Assembly: GCA_020055645.1 (NCBI GenBank)
Contig: CM034549.1
Coordinates: 7,440,001-7,504,000, forward strand
DNA length: 64,000 nucleotides
Source of the DNA: Tomocerus qinae
Taxonomy: Eukaryota; Arthropoda; Collembola; Entomobryomorpha; Tomoceridae
Direction of reading: 5' to 3'
Part shown: one piece after another, positions 55,536 through 64,000 of the stretch
How positions within the stretch are numbered: position 1 is the first letter of the stretch
Layout of the letters: each line of letters begins with the position of its first letter
Made by a program: the position numbers and the translations under genes
The notes under the pieces: generated by a model
Database searches by the model: none
What the model was told of the DNA's origin: nothing
The model's input: the letters and a program-made list of their open reading frames with translations, nothing else

Positions 55536-56412
55536 TTACGATTCAGAGTCATGTCCAGTGGGAATTCGTTTAATAATATTCATAGCCATAATTCTGATTT
55601 TTGTTCCAAGTTGCTTAATATGTTTCCAATTTTCAACAAATTTTCCATCTATACACAGCAGGTAATTGTAAGGAAAATAGTTGGAATTTCGATATGCATT
55701 AAAAATAAAGTATGTGACAATAGAATAGAAAAATAAATTAGTATGACAAAAATGAATACTGGTATTTACCATATATAAATGAGTTCAAGTTCACAGCAGA
55801 TGTCATATTCAAGTAGATTTCATATGAAGGCTTCGCAATAAGCAGAGAAATATCAAGATGAGAACGGTTGCTAACATCAGTAATCGCTGATGAATCTTCT
55901 AATTCAAATAATTCATCGCTATTTTTGATAACCTAAAATATAGCATCGAATTAATATATTGGTTGCAGAAAGAGAAGCAGATGGATCAATAAAAATGTGC
56001 ATCCTGCCTTAAGAATATTTATAAATCGTTTACCATTAGATTTGGGTTGATAAAAATACATTTTTGGTACATAGTCAAGCTCCAGACAAACACTCTTGCT
56101 TGATCCAGGGACGACAATTGAGCTGTTTTCAAATCCGTTTGGAAATCCAGGATGACATCAAACGCATCCGATAAAACAATTCTGTTTTAAATGAAGAAAC
56201 ATACAAGAATTATTCCGAATATCTCAAATACGTAAGAATAGTAAAATATAGCTATAGAGGGACTTGCCGATAGGATGAAGTGACATCTTGAGAAATGAGC
56301 AATACAATCTTGGCAGTTGTCACAACTCTTCGGAGAGACTTGGCCAACACGAGAGCTTGTAGACAAGTTTCCTCATTGTAGGCCACTGTCACCCATGCAC
56401 ATTCTGCAGCAA
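55536..56412 (-). CDS. Glycogenin-like (GT8) protein, divergent and probably inactive; 5' end not found
   Basis: Four phase-consistent exons: 56268-56412, 56034-56181, 55770-55932 and 55536-55648 (about 189 residues). The first has a GC-AG donor (CG|GCAAGT). The start AWVTVAYNEETCLQALVLAK and SLRRV closely follow the glycogenin N-terminus, and FVWSLTMYQKCIFI matches its WxLTxYxKCxFxD strand. However, the metal-binding DAD is replaced by NPN, and the NSG and GDQGLLN regions are missing. The protein ends early compared with the usual 330 or more residues. It is therefore unlikely to transfer glucose. At least one upstream exon carrying the start is missing from my model. It lies just 5' of the PKS in the same direction, with only about 80 bp between its stop and the PKS start. 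Confidence 0.65.
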
Positions 56413-59244
56413 CTGTATTCAGAAAATAATTTATCACGATTTCGAACACACAAACGTTTGATTAAATGAAATTTTCAATAGATTTATTTGTACACTAAGG
56501 CAGGAGTGAGAATTTAATTTAAGAATACTAAAATATTCCTGATTTCTGCAGATCAATGTCAACCTCACGCGGGATATGCCTTAAAAATTACGTAGCATTT
56601 ACTGCCATACTTATTGAAGTTTATCGCAGTATTCCAAAACTAATTCTAGCCCTGTGCAATTATAAATGCTAACCAAGGAGAAGATTCAATTAAAAGAGAT
56701 TCACCTGGCATTTTCAAAATTCTAAATATGAGATTTGAGAAAATCAACAGTTGCTAATTGTTGTAGATTTCGTTTAGATTATAGGTAGACGGTATTATAT
56801 TTATTGGTATAGGTCGCTCTGTTTTAAAAACTGAACTGGGGATATTCTGGAGAAAGTTTCCCTATTTATCTACTTGAATTGTGCGTTGTAAAATTTTGGA
56901 CTAGTTCATTAGTGTCGTTAGAAAAAAATCATGGTATGATTATAATATAAAGCATGCCGTGATGGAAAACCGGTAGCAGACAAAAGCAAAGCATGTGAAA
57001 TTTCTGAAATTTGCTCCAGTTCACAAAGGGTTCTACTATAGTATGCTATTACAGGTTGAGACTTTGAGACTAAATTGGACTTTATTAGTATAGCAAGAAT
57101 TACCTTTGGGAAAAGGTTTAAAGCTCAGTGCTGAATGTATATATATAAGTAGTATAAGTACAAAATTCACCTTTTCATATTATGTACTGTTCCTGGCGGA
57201 TATCAATAGATAATTAATACCTATAATTAACGCAATCTGGATGGAACTAGAATATAATATAGAATATTTAGCAACCTACCAAGTTAACATAATTATCTTC
57301 ATGTGTATCAAAATGATCTACCTTTAAGAACTATTTTTCGAAAACAGAACCTACTTATGTTGAATGTGAATTTACGCACAGCAAATTAAATCAATAATGC
57401 AGAGAAATACTGTCGGGATAGGTTCTCAAACATGTCCGTGAAAAAGAATACAGGATTCATTAGTTTTCAGACAATTATAAACTGAGATTTAAAAATTCTT
57501 AATTACAAAATTTTCCATCTACGTAACCAAAGCCTGGTACAATGCTATATACGTAGACACGAAAGACGCACAATGACTACGGAACTACATTTACGTCAAC
57601 AAAAGAACACTTGAAATGATTGAAAGTGATGGATCGCATAAAGATTTCATAATTAATAAGCTGGCGTATCTTTGTTCTTTATTTTATTAATTGCAGCCTT
57701 GCAGTAGTGCATCTGCAGTGTAAGTTCATAATTGTAATCATTCAAATTGCAAAGAGCAACATTAGCATTGTTCATTTACTTTTGATTGCATTTGATCCAG
57801 AATGGTATTCTCACGCAGTCACATAAAATAGAACTAACCAACAACGAAAAGTTTGACACGGTCACGGCTTAAAATTAACAGCTACTCTGTGGGAATAAAT
57901 ATTAAAGCTCATCAGTAAATAAAAGCTAGCAATTGATTGTTTATAATTGCTCATAATTGCTTTTATACACAACATTTTATAGGTTGGTAAATCCAAGAAT
58001 AATTTTACTTATTATCTTGTGAGAACAAAATACTTGCCATGCAATACAATAGTCATGCTGTTATCAATTTCTTTTTTTGATCTATCATCAGTATCACTCA
58101 TAATCCAACTTTTTCAAATACAATCAAGCAAAATTAAGAAACAATAATTAAAACAAGAAAATATTGTTACATTCACTGAAGGTAATGTGAAAATGCATTG
58201 AAATTATTAGCAATTAGGATTGATACAGTAATGAAGACCTTAAGAGTAACTGATTTCAATAGATGCGTGTATAAATCAAGCATTTTATAACTAAATTGAA
58301 TAATTGTATCATTCAATTCCCAAGAACTGTCGTTTCTTTTTCGTCCTTTGCAGATATTGCAGAATAGATTTAAATGGATGTGAACTAACCTTAGACATGA
58401 AGTGAATTGATACATTTTAAATCGAACGCACCATGCTTCTATCGTGTCTATAAGAAATGAATTAACTTGTTAACTTACTCCTGCTACTGGCTGTAGACTA
58501 GTAAAATAATTAAATTGGTCCGTGGACGTGAGTGACACAAGAGGACGAGTGACACTATACAATTAATAGACATTCTGTAGTGTTGATTTATTCCCTGGGC
58601 GAAGCCTGAGCAGTCCGTGCTATATAAATACCATAAAACTAAAAAATCAAACATAATAATTTAATAAATTGGCTAAAATAAAAATATAATGGTATGTATC
58701 TGTAGAGTTTCATCAATCCCATCATGATATAGGATTGAAAATAATATCATCAGTATAGATACCCCAACCCCTACCGCTTATGAATGTCGGCAAACTGGGA
58801 GTAAGGAAAAGGAAATGGCAGAATAAAACAATAATATCGTTTGGATGATTGGTTAATTAAATGCCATTATATTAAATTTGTAATATGAGCAGTATCAGGT
58901 ATATCAGGAAGTACTAATTCATCGTATGGAATCATGCAACTGTAAATGATGACATAATATATGGTAATAAATGCAGACAAAGGAGAAAGAAATTAGTTTT
59001 TTGTTTTTTATTTGCATATTTTAAATTTTGAAACTGCATTCAGCCGATTGGTAAACTATCAACAGTGGCCTATTCATTTTGAGAACCAATATTGAAAAGA
59101 CTAAGAAGTTGATTGGAAAAATTCATCCAGAGATAAAATCCAGTGAAAAAATTAAAGACTAAACTTGACTATAAGGTCAAAAAATCCTTATTTCTGGCAG
59201 TGGAGTTCAACCCCGAATGAATTGACAGGTGGAAGGAAAGAAGT
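56413..59244. other. Intergenic region upstream of the glycogenin-like gene
   Basis: 2.8 kb that should hold the first exon and promoter of the glycogenin-like gene. I found no start exon with the required phase. No other gene, repeat or RNA was recognised. Confidence 0.5.
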
Positions 59245-60729
59245 TTAGTATTGGATTTCCTTGTTGATGAGGTTCTCGTAGGTGTTGACTGGTCGGTTAA
59301 CGAAGGTCTGTGGAACCTGTTGTCCAAGGTATCTCTCTTGTTGAACCTGATAATCATAATTTAATTTAGGAATTTGTCGGATAATATAGATTTACATTTT
59401 GAGTTTGCAGTTTAGTATGTGAAATATCTCTTACGGTGTTGACGAGGGCATCGCGGACCAAACGTTCAACTGGAGTGACGGTTTCACGGACAACTTCTGG
59501 AACACGGGGGATGACTTGTTCATCGACAACCTATGCAAGACAAGGAAATCGTTTAAAAATGGGCAATTTGTTTGGGGTTGAAAAAAATAACAAGTTAATG
59601 GTGGGTACTTACGCGGAGTGGGTTGACGATGCGTTCTTCAACGGCAACACGCTCTCTGGGCAAAACCTTGACATCGGTGACGACTTCAGTGGTTGGGACA
59701 ACATTTCTGTTTAAGACGATGTTTCTGTAGATTCTCTCCAACAAGTTCAAGATCTCGACAGATCGGATTTGTTCGTAGACTCCACCGACTTGTTGTTGTC
59801 CGTAGATTCCTCCAACTTGTTGTTGTCCATAGACTCCACCGACTTGTTGTTGTCCGTAGATTCCTCCGATGAGTTGTCCGAGGTAATCTCCACGACGGGT
59901 AACATCAGCATAACGGGGGAAGACTCCTTGGTATTGGCGACGGAGAACATCGAGGTCAAGATTGTCACGGACGACACGGTCTCCGAGGACGGAACGGATG
60001 GTTTCAACGTTGTCGAGTCCAACACGGTCTCCGAGGACGGAACGGATGGTGTCAACATTGTCGAGTCCAACACGGTTTCCGAGGACGGAACGGATGGTGT
60101 CAACGTTGTCGAGTCCAACACGGTTTCCGAGGACGGAACGGATAGCTTCAACATTGTCGACGACTGGGCGGACGGTGTTGTAGAGGTCGGTGGTGTCAAC
60201 TTGGCCTTGTTGAGAGATGGCAACAACTTGTGGGTAGATGTACTTGTAGAAGAGGACTGGGTTTCTGAAGTATTGTTGGAATTCTCTGTAGACGAAGAAT
60301 CGTTGGAAGAGAGGAGAGATGATGTAACGTTGGAAAGCTGGGACTTCGAGGTATTGTCTGAACAATGGGATGTTCAAGTATTCACGGAAGATTTCCGTGT
60401 TGTACAATTCTTCGATGGTGAGGATGTTAAGCCCGGTCAAGCTTTGTTGTTGTCCTCCCAAACGTTCCAACAGAGGAAGAGTCACGCGCTCAAGTTCTAC
60501 ATCGCGGACAGTGGACAAAGGAAGACCACGGAGTCCTCCAATTTTCCTCAAGAGTCCATTGTTCAGGCTCCTTTCGTAGGAAAGGGGTCCGGCAGCAACG
60601 GAGACCACGAGCAGGGCAACAGCGACCTATATCAAAAACAATTCGTCTTTTAATACCAGAATTTTCTCAAGAATTATGATAAAATTTGCTTGCTACTGAT
60701 AACAAATGAATACTTACGAAAGCCTTCAT
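59245..60729 (-). CDS. Secreted repeat protein (extracellular/cuticle-like), function unknown
   Basis: Four phase-0 exons: 60718-60729 (MKAF), 59613-60626, 59435-59530 and 59245-59346; 407 residues. The tiny first exon plus VAVALLVVSVAAG forms a signal peptide, an arrangement common in arthropod secreted structural proteins. The body has a Leu/Tyr/Phe-rich region (IPLFRQYLEVPAFQRYII), four copies of a 17-residue unit on VGLDNVDTIRSVLGNR, then about four GGIYGQQQV repeats, and Val/Glu/Arg-rich tail exons (VPEVVRETVTPVERLV). There is no chitin-binding R&R motif and no cysteine pattern I recognise. It is probably an abundant extracellular protein. Codon use is more GC-rich than the neighbours (GTC, ACC, CGT), as in highly expressed genes. 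Confidence 0.88.
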
Positions 60730-60812
60730 GTTTGTTTTGTCAAGAGAGCAAGTTTGTTATCCGAGAAGATTCAGGCAACAGACTTCGAGGCTGAGTGGAA
60801 GTTTCTCCCGAG

Positions 60813-60820
60813 TATTTATA
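60813..60820 (-). promoter_or_regulatory. TATA box of the secreted repeat protein gene
   Basis: TATAAATA on the minus strand, about 85 bp upstream of the ATG at 60729. That leaves room for a start site about 30 bp downstream and a short 5' UTR of about 55 bp. Confidence 0.65.
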
Positions 60821-63095
60821 CCAAATTGGAAACTCAAAAATTGCATCTTCTTCCATACTTACCTGTATAAGGTGAGTCTGGCTACGTTGACACTCTGCAG
60901 ATCTGCAATACTACTCTGCATCTCTATCCATGGACCAAGAAACTCATCCAGTACAAGTTAAGAATAGTGTCAGTGTTCCATTCTATGATTCTACCTGTTC
61001 TACTAATACCTACTACTATCATATCCAACCAGACATAATTTAGCACAGTGCAATGAAATGAAAACCTGCTGGAGATCACGACAGACCACTTAAATCATGT
61101 CTTAAAACTTGATCTGTCTTACTCGACTTTATTGTTTACGTAACTCGTTTAACCAAGTTAACTTTTCTTTTTTAAATCTCAATCTTTAAATCGCATCACT
61201 TTATTTTCACGTGCATCTTCGTTTTCATCTCATTTTATACCACATAATAACGTCAAAAATCAAAGGATTTGACTCGTAAACGTATCTCTCTTTTCTATGC
61301 TCGATCGCTGTACCTTTACCAATAAATAGTATTGAACTTGTATCAAAAACCAATATAAAGTATTGTTCTAACACAATATCAATCCAGAAAATTCAGGTAC
61401 CAGTTCAGGAGCTCAAGCTCTGATTAGTCTTGTTACGAATTGGATCGATAAGTTTACAAGTTCGATTTTTAAACAAGATTTTTTATATTTGAAGCGTATT
61501 TTAGTTCCTATGCAAGCAATCACTTTATTACATAGGAAAACATGTAAAAAATCTGCTTGAACATGCGAAAGTCTACAGGAGACTTCTTTAATAAAAAATC
61601 TATCAAGTAATCAGGTCTATATCATATTAGATGTGATATTATGTGAAAGCCTATTGTTATCTGATTGTTGCAAAAACTACAACGTTTAGGTACTTGAAAA
61701 AGTTTACTTACTACTTAGCAATATATATTACACGTAGACTTAACGATAAATGTTCAAGTTCATAGAAGTTGCCAGTTGCTAGGTTGATCTCGTCTTCTCT
61801 CAAGATCAAAGTGTCTTCTTCAACTTTCATGTGACTAGAACATGGACAATTGGATTGAACTAAACGACCTAACCCTGCCTAAAATTGCAGGATCCTCCTA
61901 AGAGCATTTACCGTACAATAACCACGTCTTAATACAGGTATAAAGTAAATACTCTAATCAAAAGATGAAGTATTTATTGCATTGGCTAACAAGAGATAAA
62001 AAATAAAAATGTACCTATGGGCATTTAAGGATGAAGATGAAGGCACACGCAAGTCTAGCAAAGTAGAGTGGGGCACTGTGAAGCAAAAGTACATTTAATA
62101 CCTACTTACTTATTATGTAAGTTTAGAATAAGAAAAATGGAGTTGGGAAAATTGTAAAAAAGTAATTGATGGAGTGACATGGGCCGAAGACTGCATCAGT
62201 GTCCATGAACTGTTGGAGACACCGCATAACTAATAGACGAAGTCTCAACGGCCTGGCCACCACGATTTGCAATGTCTAAGCAAACTCAACATTTAAGCTG
62301 ATTATTATTCCACTTGCAGTTTCATCCATGGACATAATACTACAGACTGCACTCTGTACATTGCAAAACTTCTGGAGCTGCAAAGACAAGTTTTTCTTCA
62401 GAAGAGACTCTTCTACAGTTAAGCTATCTCAATTGCAAGAGCCAAAGCGATGAAACAGGTGTCTGTGAAATAACAGGTTCTTCTCCCTCATTAAAATGCA
62501 CATCTATAATAAATCCAAGCGAAACCAACTGCATCGACAGCTACTGACTCTTATTGGTTACCTTACCGTCAACTGAGCACAATTAAACTAGAAATATAAC
62601 GAAATGAAAATCTAACGATCCTACCAATTAACGCATTTTGGTATTATATGCTTCAAATTATTATTTTGTCCAGAATCTGATAAGAATATTTAAGAATTTT
62701 GCTTATATAGTTAATATCGTCACTAATTATATAATATTACTTTGTTTCGGTACCCACAAATGTTTTACAATTCCTTATCTGGATATCCAATTATGATTAC
62801 ATAACTTAGGTAAATAATTCTTGTATGCAGTTAATGCGTGTTTTTATACAAGGTTTGTCAGTTTATTTATAGAAAATCTTATACCCATCAGTTTAATACT
62901 AACCTGTTTGTTTTTTCACTAGCAATTAACATAGACTGAAGCTTTGTAAACGAAAACTTTAAATATCTATAATAATAATACGAAAACATTTCACCTTTTT
63001 CATTGGTGAAATACGTAATTAATAATTAAACTAAATATTACCATCTCTAAATCTCGGTTTAAACTAAATATAAATCGACGCATTAGAATCTTAAC
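60821..63095. other. Intergenic region
   Basis: 2.3 kb of AT-rich sequence with no gene, RNA or clear repeat that I can support. Confidence 0.55.
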
Positions 63096-64000
63096 TATAA
63101 AAACCTACAGCAAGCCGTAACAGAAGCTCGCCTGAGTAAAGGGTACGTGTGCACAATTTTGGTATATCAATAGAGGAAATAAATTGATTTTGATTATTAA
63201 AGTGAACACTAATCCAAATTAGATTAATATTTATTCATAATTCACAATAAAAATAAATAGTTGATTCATATTGAGTATTAAAATCAACAGAAAATCAAAA
63301 TCGATTTATATTTATATTGATTATCAAAATCAAGAGAAAATCAAAATCGATTTAGATTTATATTGATTATCAAAATCAACAGAAAATCAGAATCGATTTA
63401 TATTTATTATCAAAATCAACAGAAAATCAAAATTAATAATTATTGAACATTACAATTAACAGAAAATCAAAATTGATTAATATTGGCTATGAAATTCAAC
63501 AGAAAATCAAAAATAGATCAATATTGAATATCAAAATCAGCAGAAAATCAAAAATAGATCAATATTAGAAGTAATCAAAAGTAAAATCGAATCGGATTTG
63601 ATTTAGATTCAGATTGAAGAAAATGGATCAAATCCAACATAGCTTTTGAGTGCTCTGATTAAAATAATTTGACAACTATGACGATTCAAAAACATAAGTA
63701 ATGATATTCTACAGCTTAGCCAAGGTGAGTGAAATTGTCATGGTAATTGTCCCCATAACAATTTCACTCACCTTGAGCTTAGCTAAAAAGTGTTAGGCTG
63801 ATTCCACACTTTAACACTACAATCTGCGATTTTCCAACCAAAATCTTTCTAATCCGAATCTAAATCGTCCTAGGAGACGATTCAAAAAATTCCGATGAGA
63901 ACGATACGATTTTCTTGTTCGCGCATGAGCAGACGCAGTTTTGATGCAAAAAGTAAATCAAATCGGATTCGATTCTACTTTTGATTACTACTATTGAATA
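63096..64000 (+). mobile_element. Helentron-like element C (same family as B), cut by window end
   Basis: Begins with the same block as B (AAAAACCTAC, GCAAGCCGTAACAGAAGC, GCTCGCCTGAG at 63126-63136). It continues into irregular 30-45-bp units of ATCAACAGAAAATCAAAAT type up to about 63566, where a MITE interrupts it. The right end lies outside the window. Confidence 0.65.
63567..63991. mobile_element. MITE inserted in element C, with internal hairpin
   Basis: About 425 bp with terminal inverted repeats of about 37 bp (AGTAATCAAAAGTAAAATCG at the left; CTACTTTTGATTACTAC at the right) and a probable TATT duplication (63563-63566 and 63992-63995). Inside, 63713-63738 (CAAGGTGAGTGAAATTGT) pairs with 63758-63784, forming a 26-bp-stem hairpin. 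It is non-coding. Confidence 0.82.

Noticed and set aside
55456-55540. Fusion of the glycogenin-like gene to the PKS by splicing at GTAAGT near 55535
   Set aside because: The available acceptor (TTGCAG) leads to an immediate stop, and the PKS has its own ATG with consistent phase.
58390-58402. ATGTCTAAG followed by GTTAGT as first exon of the glycogenin-like gene
   Set aside because: It would join in the wrong phase to the exon at 56412.
59769-60653. Long plus-strand open frame of 294 residues
   Set aside because: It is antisense to the secreted repeat protein exon, and its repeats mirror that gene. The minus-strand gene has a signal peptide, splice sites and a TATA box.

Overview
The window looks like a piece of an AT-rich arthropod nuclear genome. 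Genes have many short introns (about 50-100 bp, with one good TACTAAC-type branch point), there is a complete animal-style multidomain polyketide synthase, and transposons and minisatellites are dense. A springtail (Collembola) is my best guess from the gene mix, but it is an inference; nothing in the sequence fixes the species. I saw no rRNA, tRNA or CRISPR array.

Layout. 1-5.7 kb is repeat-rich: two Helentron-like elements with minisatellites, one carrying an ORF of 21-residue repeats. 5.7-14.75 kb is one minus-strand membrane cytochrome b561-type gene, split by a full-length LINE (8356-12831) flanked by a 1,130-bp direct duplication of the host gene. 15.4-45.2 kb holds four minus-strand F-box/leucine-rich paralogues (FB1-FB4). 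Between FB1 and FB2 lie a plus-strand gene with a CARD-like N-terminus and an F-box, an aldo-keto reductase and an intact PIF/Harbinger transposon. Flanks of FB2-FB4 are segmental duplications, so most transposon insertions between them can be read against an empty paralogous site. 46.0-55.5 kb is a 3,011-residue reducing polyketide synthase with a C-terminal reductase. Head to tail upstream lies a small glycogenin-like gene lacking its metal-binding motif. 59.2-60.7 kb is a secreted repeat protein gene. The right end carries another copy of the Helentron-like family.

Gene models were checked by splice consensus, reading phase and, for FB1-FB4, agreement between paralogues. Exon sums of the PKS, AKR, FB1-FB4, CARD/F-box, Harbinger and secreted repeat genes are all multiples of three. 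The genes do not form one pathway. The PKS with its reductase could release a polyketide aldehyde or alcohol, and the aldo-keto reductase 25 kb away could act on carbonyls, but no link between them is shown.
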